Counted from the stretch's first letter, positions 36,395 through 49,380 are shown. The stretch is 64,000 bases of DNA from Nymphalis io (GCF_905147045.1 NC_065910.1:620001-684000), one strand, 5' to 3'. Numbers and translations: made by a program. Notes: generated by a model not told the origin, from the sequence alone.

Positions 36395-39300
36395 CTATAA
36401 TTCAGTTTTTTTATTATTCTTATGCCATGACCTAAAGCTTTGTATGGCCTTGATGACATCATTCGAAAAGATTTCAGGCAGTTGGAAGGCCAGGAAGTGT
36501 CCACCATCATCTAATATGGTCTCATTAATAAGATTAGGGTACTTCGTTTTCAAAGCCCATATGGGAGTGTATGTCAGCTCGTTCTTCGCTTGGATGAACC
36601 ATGTAGGGACATTAGTGGGAATCCTGAAAGAATTGTTGATTTTAAGTCATAATTAAGTCCACAAAAAATATACTTGACATATTCATTATGGTGCCATATG
36701 AATTTTAATTAGCATTCGATATTTAAAATCGTGGTATATTAATGTTAATATCAAATTATGATCCAATTTTAATTTTGGCATATTTTAAATTTAGAAAATA
36801 CGTAATTAAACAAAAACAAAGTCTTCGAATTTATTCTGATCTAATGGTATTCTGAAAAGGTTATATGATACATTATGTTAAAAGTTCAAAAAAATTCAAA
36901 TCAAATAATAAAACTCACTCTTCAAGCCCCAAACTTAAGTATCTCTTGCTAAAGGTTTCAGCGTACAGTCTCATGGATGTCGTAATAGAATTAGTAGCCC
37001 AGTACACCATAAGATTGTCGAACAATTGGTCTCTACTGAAGTGCTTCGTGAGAGCACCATCGGGGACGTTACGGTTTGACATCAGAGTCCAAGTGGAAAA
37101 CTTCTCGAGGATGTAAGCAGCGAGACCAGTAGGAGAGTCAGAGAGAGCTACACCTGGAAAGATCATTAAGAGGTATTATTGTTTGTTTTATTAACTAGTT
37201 AAAGGATATATTTCAAGAAAAAGTATTAAGAGAAGAATTGAATTGTATGTCATTTTTAAATGTATATTAAATTGTAAATATGATGTTTTATGAAAACAAG
37301 CAAATTCAAGAGATTTTAATTACATAATCCAAAGCAAACTACTAATATTCATGTATTTGTGACTTCAATAAAGAATGAGGTTTATTTTCTACGCGTACAT
37401 TTTTTATGTGATTTCTTACCAATAGTATCTGGTTTGCTGGCTTGAATATGCATGTATCCCGTTTCCTCCATCAAATTCGCATATTTTTCCAGCATGGGAT
37501 ACATACGATCTTGAACATTTGAGCCAACCACAAGTGGTGGATATATGGCTCCAATTAACGTGATCAAGGTGACTTTTGGTGAAAGTATGAACGGCATGTT
37601 TGAATGGTAGCCGAGAATCTCCTAAAAAAATTTAAAGAATAAATCAACAAAATAACAATCTTAATGCCCTATTCATTGGCAAGGGCACTCTTCCTTAGAA
37701 GTAGGTTTTGGGCTTTAGGTCGCTGATCGCGTAGTTTTGTGTGAATATATTATTAAGTATATAATATTTTTTGTACATTTGCCCCATTATTGTTAACCTG
37801 AATCTTTAATTAGACAATTATTATTAGCCGATATTATATCAATTATTACACAACCTTTAAAACAATGAACCGGTTTTGATAATATTTAACCGATAAGAAA
37901 AGAATAAATACCTAATATTCTTTTTTAAATATAATATAATTCTGTTAATAAAAAAATACTAACGTTTTCTATTAATGGAAAAAAAGAATAATAGTAATGA
38001 TTCTTTTCGAGAAATTAGAAAATAAATTGCTGACGTCCGATTCAAGAAACGATTTATTTTGCTTACGGATGGAAGAATTGTCGTCAAGGCGTTATTAAAA
38101 AGCAGTCCTAAAAACGGCTCATAATCTTGAAGCAAATATGAGACAATTTGAGAAAATGAATGAGACATTAACGATTCGTTATAAATAGGCACCACGTTAT
38201 AAAAAAGTAAAGTGAGTCTAATATTATATCTGAGTATATATGCTCACTTACGTCAGGAAAGAATGTAGCCATGCAACTTGTGATCAGCGCTCCCCAGTCA
38301 CCTCCTTGAATATAGTACTTCTTGAAACCGAGACGCTGCATTAGATTTCTAAAAACAACAGCTACTTTGTCTGCGCCGAGACCTGGTCGTTTTGCAGCCT
38401 GAATGAAAATAAAGCTTTTTTTAATTTTTCTGTATCTAAGATCCGAAAAGTAATGGGCCACTAATTAAGGGTACGGAAGTGATTTGTCCAATAACACTGT
38501 AAGAAGTTAGTTATTTACTTTGAGCCTGTAGTTACACCGGTGCACTTACCATTTAAGCAATACAATGTACAATACAAAGTATTGCTGTTTGGTGGTAGAA
38601 TAAATATTTAGAGCTACTTCAACATATACAATCAAACGGACCTCTTCATTGCTCAACAATTAATTAACGAGACGCCATGGCACCACGGCGTTGTCATAAC
38701 TTGAGTAATACATTTTTATGTATTAAAAAAACTATATGGTAAAATCAAATGAGTGCAGTACGCAGGCAGTGCGGCAACAGCGGTGTTGTCACGTTAGCAT
38801 TCAGTGAAAATTTGAAAATTTTTTGAAAGTTATATTAATTTATGATTCGAGGCTTTAGGCTACAGTCATTTAATCAACATTTCGCCTCATTATTGGAAAG
38901 TAGAAGAATTGAATGACATTTTCATTAAATTTATTTACTGACACTTAACTGATAGCTAACTAAAAACCAATGACGTACATAAACATTAACACAGCAGTCA
39001 GTCAGAATGGCTGTTGAACTAATTGATAAAATTGGTTATCAATTAATGTTGTTTTTTTACTTACACTAGAAAAACCATAACCAGGCAAACTAGGAATAAT
39101 GAGTTCTAAAGCGAAGTCTCTGTCCCTTGTAGCAGAAGTTAGATATGGTATAGCTTCATAGAACTCTCTGACTGAGCCAGGCCAGCCGTGGAGTAGCAGC
39201 AGTGGAACCACTTCCACGCCAGGAGGCACCTGAAAATTCCAATTTTATATGTTAAGATTAAATTAATGAAGAGTAACCAAATCCTGGCTTCGCACCGGTA

Positions 39301-41380
39301 GATAAGAAGAAAAAAAGTATTTTGCATAGGATTTGCATAACATCCGTCTTCAGTGAGCGTCTATGTCGGCGAAGGAGCAACTGTGACAAATTTCACTTCT
39401 ATCGGGTGGATAGTTTAGAAGATCTCGTGATGAGTGTTGTTTATTAAGACCACTAGACCAACGAGGCAGTCTTATATGTATATATATAATTAATATATAA
39501 AAATATAGATTTCTGATAAGTAGCTAAGCCGCTCTGCCCGCGTTTGTTTCAAAAAAATATAAAGTTATCCTTAAGACATAGCTGAATAGGTTTCTCCTGG
39601 GTAAGTTAGTTGGATAAGCAGCTTAAACTCATCATCAGGTTGAATTAAAAAACCTCATCGAAGCATTTTAAAAGCAAAATTTAGTGAATTTATATGTAGC
39701 TAATCATTTTCTTACCTCCGGCGTCACCCTGATGAAGTGAATGCTTAACCCTTGGATATCAGTCTTGAAGTGTGGATATTTATTGAATAATTTTTCACGT
39801 TCTCTGTGAAACATTTTTATTAATCTCATAATATGAATATACAACATTTTAAGCACTATAGTGCTGAGTAAGGTTTTGTTCCACCTGGTCTGAGTGGGTC
39901 CCACACACTCACCAGATGTATTGTGCTAGATTGTACTTTGTATTGTGATTTTTCAGTTTAAATGGTGAATTAGTAAAATTGCATGAACGAGGAACATATT
40001 GTCATCATAATTCTCGTGATAAGTGTTGCTGAGTATTGTTTACTTTTCCTATAGTGGTAAAGACAACCACGTACCATAAGAGGTCATATTTACTTGCCTG
40101 TCACTGCCACTGTTGGGCTAATAACGATCTCCTATCGAGGTTTGTAATTTATCCTACCACACTGCTTTTATGCGGGGTGGATACACATGTGGAAGACTTT
40201 CATTCGGAACATGCTGGTTTACTCACAATGTTTTCCTCCACTGCCAAGCACGAGAAGAATAATAAAAACATATTCAGAACTTGAAAATCCAGTGACGCTT
40301 GCCCGGGTTTGAGTTCGCAATCTTTGATCTTGATTTATGTGCCATTTTATGTGTAAAATGCGATAAAAATTGGCTATCTTTTGGTTAGTTTATTTGAAGC
40401 CATGTTTGTAAATCACATACTTGAACGAGTATTCTTCTGACCAGTATTTCAGCCATCCCTCTAACTGCTTGCTGTTGAAACCATACTCGAAGGATACACC
40501 TTTTAGAGGAGGAGCCAATGGGTGACGGTCTCTTAGCCGGTCTTTCAAGTCTTTAATCATCTGAAGATATTACATTCAAATGTATACAGGAAATAAATAT
40601 ATTCATAAATATATCTGTTTTCATAAATGTACCTGCATTTGACATTCGAAAGTTCTTAAATAACTACAACAAGAATAAAAATTAGAATTCGTTTAAGAAG
40701 AAATCCCTTGAAGATGACGTTTCTCCTGCCTTGTTCTAGAGCTTAATAAGCTATCTCATAAATTCTTAAAGTATAATGTATCACTCAATCTTTACTTGGT
40801 GGTAGGGCTTTGTGCAAGCCCTTCTGGGTAAGTACCCACTCATCACATTTCTTCCACCATACAGCAAAATACGTAGTATTGTTCCGGTGTAAAGGGTGAA
40901 TGAGCCTGAGTTATTACAGACACTAGGTACATTACATATTACTTCACAAGGTTGGTGGCGCATTGACAATATAAGGAATGGTCCCTACTTCTTACTGCGC
41001 CTATGTATATGGGCAAAGGTGAACATTTACCTTCAAATGGCCTATTTATCCGTGTGCCTTCCTTTTTTATTTAAAAAAGACGGAAAATTAACGACAATTT
41101 TTAGCTAAAACATATATAAACAAGTAAAAATATTATAAAAAATGAAGAAGTTTTAAGAACAATTACTTAAACTCACCACTTCACTGAATTCTACTTTGAA
41201 TGGTTTTATACTGTCATCCTTCTTGGATTTTGACAGCTCAGTTCCCCACCATTCTTCAAGGTCAATTTCAGGTAATGGAGGTGGACTTCTCAGGTATAGG
41301 AAATAAACTGGAACCGACGCTATCGCTACTAGGACGGCAAGGAGTATTCGCCCTATCTGTAAAAAATTACACAATCCCAA
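36395..41380 (-). CDS. Jheh: Juvenile hormone epoxide hydrolase, tandem copy A, 8 coding exons, 469 aa
   Basis: Exons in transcript order: 41177-41380, 40421-40560, 39716-39803, 39065-39229, 38252-38398, 37420-37621, 36919-37153, 36395-36623; phases agree. The enzyme hydrates the epoxide of juvenile hormone to a diol in the microsomal membrane. Domains: N-terminal anchor (about residues 9-32), epoxide hydrolase N-terminal domain with EWWG (about 45) and FEYGFNS, then the alpha/beta-hydrolase core. The oxyanion motif is HGWPG, the nucleophile is D233 in QGGDWGA, the lid tyrosines are in ETGYMHIQ and SMRLYAE, the acid is E409 in AKNEL, and the base is H436 in DDGGHF. All catalytic residues are present. 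Start uncertain: the modelled ATG (41378-41380) reads through what looks like an acceptor, TTTTTTACAG, followed by ATAGGGCGA. The paralogue has ATGGGGAAA right after its acceptor. Either the start lies in an unspliced leader, or an upstream exon supplies the ATG. No other Met occurs in this exon. Confidence 0.9.
38440..38605 (-). repeat. Family D relic in a JHEH-A intron
   Basis: Only scattered pieces remain (GGTGCACTTACCATTTAAGC; GTATTGCTGTTTGGTGGTAG). Confidence 0.35.
39275..39400. repeat. Dispersed repeat shared with 12070-12205
   Basis: It carries GCTTCGCACCGGTAGATAAG, then CAGTGAGCGTCTATGTCGGC and AACTGTGACAAATTTCA in the same order as the other copy. It lies in a JHEH-A intron. Confidence 0.45.
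40082..40345 (-). repeat. Diverged family A SINE in a JHEH-A intron
   Basis: Recognisable parts are CACTGTTGGGCTAATAACGA, TGCGGGGTGGATACACATGT, TTTACTCACAATGTTTTCCT and the B box GCCCGGGTTTGAG. The head is decayed beyond 40330. Confidence 0.6.
40795..41085 (+). repeat. Family D repeat in a JHEH-A intron
   Basis: It starts TTGGTGGTAGGGCTTTGTGC and ends with CTTCCTTTTTTATTTAAAAA. It is antisense to the gene. Confidence 0.65.
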
Positions 41381-41739
41381 GCTTACTGATACTGTAGTGA
41401 ACGCGTTAATGTATACTGCAAATGTCTCCTTGCCTATTTCAGCTATGGTGGATTACCCACCACGCTGCTGTGGTGTGGCGTGTCGCAGAATATCATCCAG
41501 CACTTGTGCTGACTTAGAAATGTAACTTAAGTACGTTAATATGGAAAATGTATTCATTAGGTCATTACTAACATAAATATAAACACAAAAAAGCACACAC
41601 GTCATTTAATTTATCTGATTGTGTATTTGTCATGCAAACAGCTAGGAGATTATTATAATTATATATAATTTACATTAAGGGTTTATGTAGACGGCGCCGC
41701 AGCCGCGTCGACGCCGCAACGTGTAAACATGTAGACGCT

Positions 41740-42040
41740 AATTTTACTGGTGGTAGGGCTTTGTGCAAGCTCGTCTGGGTAGGTACCACCCACTCATCAG
41801 ATATTCTACCGCAAAACAGCAATACTTGATATTGTTGTGTTCTGGTTTGAAGGGTGAGTGAGCCAGTGTAATTACAGGCACAAAAGACATAAAATCTTAG
41901 TTCCCAAGGTTGGTGGCGCATTGGCTTTGTATGCGATGGTTGACATTTCTTACAATGCCAATGTCTAAGGGCGTTTGGTGACCTCTTACCATCAGGTGGG
42001 CCATATGCTCGTCCACCTTCCTATTCTATAAAAAAAAACA
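41740..42040 (+). repeat. Family D repeat, full length, A-tailed
   Basis: It runs from ACTGGTGGTAGGGCTTTGTG to TCCTATTCTATAAAAAAAAA. It is one of the best preserved copies, immediately upstream of JHEH-A. Confidence 0.75.
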
Positions 42041-42044
42041 CCAA

Positions 42045-44060
42045 TGTGGCACCACAGCGTAGTCATAAATAATAAAACTACATTGATATGGTAAAATCAA
42101 ATGAGTGTAGTGCAGAGGTAGTGCGGTGATGGCGTGGTGGCGTCGCGGTAGCGTACAATCTAAATATTTAGTGACGCGATGCCGCTGCCGATGTACACGA
42201 GCCGTTATTCAGTAACAACAGTTGTTATGCAAACAGTCGTATGTCAGATAAATAGACAGATAGGCAATGTTTTCATGTTTCTTCGTCGATTATAAACTAA
42301 CTCACTCATACAACGTGAGCACACATAAAGATAAATACAGTGTCACGATTAGGCACTTTGTCTCGCTAAGAAATATTATATTTTTAATTTGATTATTGTA
42401 AGAAAAAATGCACATTAATTACATTAACCTTGAGTTTATCCAATTAAATAAAAGATATATTTTTAATTGCTTTAGTACTAGTTTTTATTTCCGTAACAAG
42501 AGTAAAAACGTAATTCAACTCAGACGGAATTTACTAATTAATATTCTACCACAAACCATCAATGTTCTGTGTTAATGTATTCCAGTTTGAAGTATAAGTG
42601 AACTAGCGTAATTACACTCATAATCTTTGGTACTGATTTTGATATTACATAATATAATTACTTAACATAATCACTGAGTATCAGCGCTACTCTTGGGAGT
42701 ATTATGTATTTTATCATAAAGTCTACCCTAATTATAATAAAAAAAGAGTTTTTAAGAAAATACTATCAAAAATGCCCGTTTATAAGAAATTACTATTATT
42801 CCTATTTACTCCATCAGTTAGGCGTACAATTTCTGTTAACTTTTACAACGTAAGGCTGGCGTAACCCAATGCGCTATAGACGATTCATAATAATATAATA
42901 ACCAATAATAATATGTTATAATGATAGATTAATAATCAATTATTTTATGCTGAATTAAATTTCAACAAAATAAAAAAAATTTAAAAAGATCACCCCTAAG
43001 CGTTTAAGAAGCGGTAAGGCTACCAGCTAAATCGTAAACGGTGTCTGGTCATAATGTTACCAAGATATTATTTTTTGCAATGATAAAAACACACTTCACA
43101 CTGAGACTAACTTGTGGTGCCAACCGTACCATTCAGGTTCAAAATTGTACCACAAATAAATAATTTACAATACAAACATTTCTATACATAGTTATCATAA
43201 TGCATAGGCACCGTGTTACTTACTTACTTTCAGGACTATTTTGACATAAGAATTATTTTAATTTAAGATTTAATTATCCAAATTATTATACTACAAATGG
43301 TCGCATTAATAGCAAGAATGTTAACTAAAATATTATATAATAATATACACCTTACTTCTGAGGAGAAATCCAATTATAATAATCAAAAAAAACATTTTGT
43401 ATTTTATCAGTCTTACTTCACGTCTTGACTATCACATTATCAATGATAAACTGGTGATATGAATTTTTCATTATCATATCATTTGCACGAACGGGTCTCA
43501 CCGAAAAGGATTTGAAATTAATTAAAGAATTAATTAGCATAATTGCGACTTCATGTTCAGCAGGTTTCGTTTATAAATATGTTTTTTTTTGCCAGCGAAA
43601 AAAAAGATCGACTGAATGATAGCTGAATCTCGTGGAGCAATTAGCAAATTGTATGTTTATACAGATTTGTAATTCTTAATGTTATTACCAACTGAATTTC
43701 TTGCTAAAATCGAAATTTCTTCTATTATATTTTATCAAAAATATTTTAATTAATTGGTTGATTGAAGATTATTGATATTATTGATTGATCAATAATTTGT
43801 TTTAATGTAATTTTATTGTGCCTGCATGTTTAACCAGGCAACATCTCAATATACGTTTTAGGAAAGAAAAATTGACAAAGAAATGGTATTAATTTGCAAT
43901 ATACATATTGGTTTGCATTTGATGCGTGCCAGTTGACTTCCTGAGAGGGATGTTAGTTATCTTCGTGGGAATCTGGATTCCTTAGTCAGTCTAGACGGTA
44001 TTCAGCGAGTCTTACCAGAATTGATTCAGTATTTTGTAATATATTTTTGTTTATAATTAC
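42045..44060. other. Intergenic, nothing identified
   Basis: This is AT-rich sequence upstream of JHEH-A with a faint family D relic at about 42540-42640. The JHEH-A promoter and any 5' noncoding exon should be here or just beyond, but I cannot place them. Confidence 0.5.
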
Positions 44061-44064
44061 TTTT

Positions 44065-44340
44065 ACTGGTGGTGGGGCAATGTCCAAGCTCGTCTGGGTA
44101 GTTACCACCTACTCATCAAATATTCCGCAAAACAGCAGTACTTTGTATTGTTGTGTTCCGGTTTGAAGGGTAGCCAATGTAACTACAGGCACAAGGGACA
44201 TAACATATTTCCCAAGGTTGGTGGCGCGTTGGCGACGTAAGCGATGGTTAACATTTCTTTCATTGTCTATGGGTAGTGGTGACCACTTACCATCAGGTGG
44301 CCCATTTACTCGTCTGCCTATCTATACAATATAAAAAAAT
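44065..44340 (+). repeat. Family D repeat, full length
   Basis: It reads ACTGGTGGTGGGGCAATGTC to GCCTATCTATACAATATAAA, with all the usual core motifs. Confidence 0.75.
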
Positions 44341-44756
44341 ATGTTTATTGAGTATTAAGATATATGTATCCTTCAAATCGTGTTGAATTTAATGGCGAAT
44401 AAAACTGCTTGTTTTTAAGAGCGCATTTCTATCCCGTTTGTTGAATCAAATTAATAATTTCGGTATATTTATCAAGTGTATCAGAAGTGTAAGTATAATT
44501 TGAATGTATGAAAATTTGAAATACTCAGATAAAAATACCCGATCGATGTCTTTATCTCAAATTATCTTATCATGAAAATTACCAGTAATTATTAATTTTT
44601 GAACATATTAACTCGTATTTAGATTATTATAGTTATAGACTACAAATTCTCTCTCCCTCTGCTTTTGTTGGAGCAATGGCCTCCTTCCTTCTTGAGGAGG
44701 CTTAGTGTTATTCAGTATATATTAATATTATTTAAAGACCTATTTAAATAATTCTG

Positions 44757-44880
44757 ATGTTACCCAGACTCAGGACAAACAGACATGTTCATGCACACAA
44801 ATGCCTGTCCTGGGTGGGAATCGAACACAGAACCTTCGGCGTGAAGGCAAGTATCTGCCAACCACGCCAACCGGCCCGTA
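44757..44880 (-). repeat. SINE family C fragment with tRNA-like head
   Basis: On the minus strand: GCCGGTTGGCGTGGTTGGCA (A-box region), then GTTCGATTCCCACCCAGGAC (B-box region). It matches 318-430. Confidence 0.6.
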
Positions 44881-44991
44881 ATAAAGTTATTATAAGTATT
44901 ATCAAAATATAACTCAAATAGGGTTTTTTGGTCTCCACTCTAGGACTCGTCTACTCCAATGGCCATCGGTCCTACGACATACGTGACCAGC

Positions 44992-46518
44992 TCACTGCCA
45001 CTTCAGCCTGCTAATTTTGCAAGCTATGTCGGTGACTCTGGTTCTTTTCCGGATAATCTCATTTCTGATCTTATCCTTCAAAGATACTCCGAGCATAACT
45101 CGCTCCATAGCACGCTGAGCGACTTTGAATTTGTGGACTAGTCCCGCAGTTAGTGTCCACGTTTCGGCACCGTATGTCATGGCAGGTAAGACGCATTGGT
45201 TGATGACTTTCGTCTTCAAACATTGCGGTATAGACAACTTGAGGACTTGACGAAGGTTGCCAAATGCTGCCCATCCCAAGCGAATTCTTCGATCGGCTTC
45301 CTTCTCGAAGTTGTTTCTACCGACTTGTATTATCTGTCCTAGGTAGGTATATTCACTAACAACTTCGAGAGGTTTCCCCTCGACGTATATCGGTCCCGGC
45401 ACGACATGCCTATTGAACATGACCTTGGTCTTGTCCAAGTTTATACCGAGACCGACACACCGGGAAGACTCGCCTAGGCTACGCAGCATTTCGGTGAGTT
45501 GTTCCAGCGACTCTGCTATGATGACGATATCGTCGGCAAATCGAAGGTGTGAGATGTACTCGCCGTTTACATTGACTCCATACCTAGTCCAATCCAGCGT
45601 CTTGAAAACGTCTTCCAACGCGTTGGTGAACAGTTTCGGGGATATTACATCCCCCTGTCTCGCCCCTCTGCGCAGTTGGATCGCCTTCGTCTTACAGTCC
45701 TGGATGTGGACAGTCATTGTAGCGGCGTTGTACAGACATCTCAGTACCTCGATATATCTCCAATCGATATGACATCTCTGTAATGAGTCGAGCACTGCCC
45801 AGGTTTCGATGGAGTCGAAGGCTTTCTCGTAGTCCTCAAATGCCATACACAGCGGCTGATTGTACTCTTCGGTCTTCTGCACAATCTGCCGAACAGTATG
45901 GATGTGGTCCACGGTGCTGTAGCCTGATCGAAATCCGGCTTGCTCTGAGGGCTGGAACTCGTCAAGTCGTCTGGCGAGACGGTTCGTGACGACTCTTGAG
46001 AACAGCTTATACACGTGACTCAGGAGGGAGATTGGTCTGTAGTTTTTCAAGAGGGTTTTATCACCTTTCTTGAAAAACAGTACCACCTCACTCCCGCTCC
46101 ACGTTTCCGGGGTCTTGCCATGTTGGATGACGGAATTAAAGAGGCTTGCTAGCTCTTTCAGGACCGGAGTCCCGCCTGCCTTAAGCAACTCTGTTATGAT
46201 TCCGTCATCTCCCGGAGCTTTGTTGTTTTTAAGCTGTTCTAGAGCCGCCCTAATCTCGCCTTGGTCAACGACCGGGAGCTCCTCGGAGTAATGGCGCATA
46301 AGAGGGGTGCGCTGGTCATCAATACTGATTCCCACGGGTTTATCCGATCTTGAAGAGAACAACTGCAAATAAAACTTCTCTACTTCTCCAACAATCTCAG
46401 GCCTAGAGGTAACGACCCCACCATTTTCAGTTTTAAGTTTTGTCAGACGCGGCCTCCTAAACTTGCGAGCGAACACTTTCGATCCCCGATTTTGCTCAAT
46501 TTGCAGCCTTGATGGCAC
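44992..46518 (-). pseudogene. RTE reverse transcriptase, C-terminal ORF part
   Basis: This 508-codon frame covers the RT domain. It has NNKAPGDDGIITELLKAGG, KNYRPISLLSHVYKL, AGFRSGYSTVDHIH, the palm motif around DYEKAFDSIE (first catalytic Asp), GARQGDVISPKLF and the FADDIV active-site box, followed by the RTE-typical thumb region (LRQVLKLSIPQCLKTKV, YGAETWTLT). The catalytic motifs look intact. The frame opens only because of the upstream frameshift and closes at a nonsense codon about 25 codons early. Confidence 0.85.
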
Positions 46519-47113
46519 GAGTATTGGAGCGTCGGAGATCGCGTCGCGTCAGCGATTTTATTGTTAGATTTAAGGCCTTATCTGACAAAAACGATGGTAG
46601 TTCTCGTCGTTTTCTCATGAGCTCGAGTGTCTCAGCAGAGAGTTTTGGTGCGTTGTCTCTTCTCTGTGGCGAAAAACACTTGCGGGATGTGTTTTGCAGT
46701 ATTTTGACCAGCGTGTCGGTTTTCTCATCAATGCTGCTTACGGTTTCCAACGCGGTGAATTGATTTTGAAGTTCCATTTGGAACTTTTCGGAGCCTTGAG
46801 TAGCTTGGAGCATGGTAGGTCGGAGAGTAGACCTCATCATTCTCGATCTTTCGGCTTTTAAGTCGATATTTAGAGTGCCTCGAACCAAGCGGTGATCACT
46901 TCCGGTATTAAATCTGTTGATCACTGAAACATCTCTAAATATGTGCCTTTTATTCGAAATGATAAAGTCTATCTCGTTCCTTGTCACGTTATCGGGGCTT
47001 CGCCAGGTCCACCTCCTCTGAGGCTTCTTTTGAAAGAAAGAATTCATCAAAAAGAGCCCCTGCACTTCGAGAAAGTTTACCAGCATTTGCCCCCTGTGAT
47101 TTCTGCAGCCCAT
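46496..47113 (-). pseudogene. RTE endonuclease C-terminal part
   Basis: This 205-codon frame includes GQMLVNFLEVQGLFLMNSFF, RWTWRSPDNVTRNEIDFI and the terminal GSDHRLVRG catalytic motif of APE-type endonucleases. The N-terminal half of the domain is absent. The frame shifts relative to the RT frame at about 46496-46530. Confidence 0.8.
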
Positions 47114-47200
47114 CCCCCCTTTTCCCCGTCCCTCGGTCGCCTCTTACGACACCCACGGGATGAGATTGGAGGAGTACTATTCTAAGCCGGTACTCCACGG

Positions 47201-49155
47201 CTTATTTACCGTACTCCTATTGGTATATAGCATATAGAATATTGATATAATACATTATAGAAGCAGAAAAACCTCTGTCAGTTTCTGCTTATTTTTATAT
47301 AAATAAGTTTGATATTCTAATAACATTCGATTGTCTTTTGAAATGTTGAAATATACTATACAAAACTCAATATGGTACCCCTATTTATAGCTAAGTCATT
47401 TTTAAATTTTGACATTTACATGCTTTTACTGGTTTTGTACTACCATCCCAATAAAGAGGGGTGTATCGGCTTATTGCTAATGTTGAGTTTAAGTAAATAA
47501 ATGTTACCTATATAATAGTCTAATAAGATATTGGTTGTGACGTGTTATATTGTTGTCTATAGAATGAGGGGAATCGGGAGGTATTTTTAAAATAATAAAG
47601 TTATTGTAAAAACTACGAGCGCATGGAATGTTAACAAGAATGAATAAATCGCAATACCGATCCTCTGGACGAAAAATTAACCAGCTCACCTGTCACCAGT
47701 GGAGGCAATAAGACGAGGTCTTATATTTTTAATGATATATATTTATTAGTTTCATTAAGTGGAAACGTGTTATGTTTTTATATATCAATAATTAAACATT
47801 TAGTATAAGCACATCTTGTATATAGACATATAGAATAATAAATATAAAGCAAGACAAACCTTGAGAGAATTATGTATACATTTGAAGGTATTATAATATT
47901 TAATTTATGGAAACCAAGTTTCTTTTAAAAACATTAATGAAAATTAAAGTAAAAACTATATAACAATAATTTTTCATGTTGCAACGATAATTTAACTTTG
48001 ATTGGGTACTTATATTGTATAATTAAATTAAATTATAATTCATTTTGTGGTTTATATATACATTATAATTTATGCATATACGTAAATGTAACTATTTTAT
48101 GCCAAAACGATAACCTACCTTAAGATAAACAAATAATTATATAAATAATGACACAACTCCCACGTAGCACTTATAAATAAAGACTGAACTTATATCGGGA
48201 TTAATATTAAATACGATAAAAAAATATTGGTATTTGAAATTCAACTCTACAATAAAGAGATAAGATTACTTTTAACATAAACGTTGTTACGACCTTTTAT
48301 TATGGAAGTAATAAAATGACTACAGTTGACCACGTCGTTTCAACAAGATAATATACACCTTCCATTGATAAGGTAATTGGGAGAACGGTTCGAAGATTTA
48401 TTTTATTATAAAAGTTATATGTCACTTCTATTTAATGATACGTTAACGATTGTTTTTTTTTTAAATTTGAAATAGGAATATAGGCGACATGGTAAGTGGT
48501 CATCACTGCCCATAGACATTAGCCCTGTGAGAAATATTAACGATCCCTTACATCAATACGTCACCAACCTTAGGAACTAAGGTGTTAAAACTTGTACACA
48601 GTTTACGAACAATGCTAACGGTAAATTTTGCTGTTTGGCGAAAGAATATCTGACGAGTATTACTATATATTTCGGGCGCATAACCGGGACCTTACGACCA
48701 ATTAAAAAGTCACGTCAACCAACTCACTTTCTCATTTATAAAATCATTTGTATTGGGTCAGTGGTTGGAGCGTATGAATTTCAACCAGGTCAAGAGGCTT
48801 AAGCCCGGACAAGCAAATTAGTTTCATGTACTTAATTTGAATGGGAAAAAATATCAAAATTACAAGTCGACGCATCACCTTTATTTGAACGCTCAGTATC
48901 TTTTCCAAATGTTTTCAATCTTATAAAACTGAACACTGTTTTAATTTTGTCTCTCTTTATTCAGAAGAACTTATGCAGAGGACCTTGCCTTATACAGACC
49001 AAAGATTATTTCAACTACAGGAAGAGTTAAGACAAATAAACAGCTTTGACATTGAATTGACGGGCTACCATTGGTTGAGATCTTGAATAGGTGATCTATG
49101 GTATTAATTTTTCTTTTTCTACCTACATTTTTTGTGATAATAATATATAAGCAAA
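47201..49155. other. Intergenic, mostly unique AT-rich sequence
   Basis: No gene is seen. Identifiable pieces are a diverged family D copy in minus orientation (48475-48665) and a family A SINE head relic (48745-48845, GTCAGTGGTTGGAGCGTATG). Confidence 0.5.
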
Positions 49156-49380
49156 ATGGAATGTAAACACTGTTCGGACATCTTAACAACAGAAGAAATG
49201 ATTAAACGTACGGCTTGTCAAAGTATGTATCATTACTCATGTGTTGGCATAAACGAAAGCGATTTTAAAAAGATTCTGCCTATGAATAATTATGGATATG
49301 CGAAAAACTACCAGTTTGAATGTCACGCCAGTGTAATTGGTGGTATTCGCTTATACATGTATTTGATAAAGTTATATTAA
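49156..49380 (+). CDS. Small PHD-like zinc-finger reading frame, probably a retroelement relic
   Basis: A 74-codon frame starts MECKHCSDILTTEEMI and continues with Cys/His spacing like the first half of a PHD finger (CxxC at residues 3-6, C20, H25, C29). A Cys at residue 55 with a downstream His does not complete a standard finger. Similar N-terminal fingers open ORF1 proteins of some insect LINEs. No splice partner, promoter or further domain is evident, so this is more likely a decayed fragment than a gene. Confidence 0.3.
   Translation: MECKHCSDILTTEEMIKRTACQSMYHYSCVGINESDFKKILPMNNYGYAKNYQFECHASVIGGIRLYMYLIKLY

Larger units (their letters stand above)
44916..47200 (-). mobile_element. RTE-clade non-LTR retrotransposon, inactive
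   Basis: The element contains the C-terminal part of an APE-type endonuclease and a nearly complete reverse transcriptase. Inactivating changes are a frameshift at about 46496-46530 and a W-to-stop (TGG to TGA) at 44992-44994; the conserved C-terminal frame (AGHVCRRTDGHW and onward) continues past that stop. The 5' end is truncated or recombined near 47113-47200, where the leader-like motif GGGTGTCGTAAGAGGCGACC (plus strand 47126-47160) replaces the expected endonuclease N terminus. The 3' end is near 44916. Confidence 0.85.

Noticed and set aside
45413..45772. 119-codon plus-strand frame inside the RTE region
   Set aside because: It is the antisense shadow of the RT coding frame, with no domain of its own.
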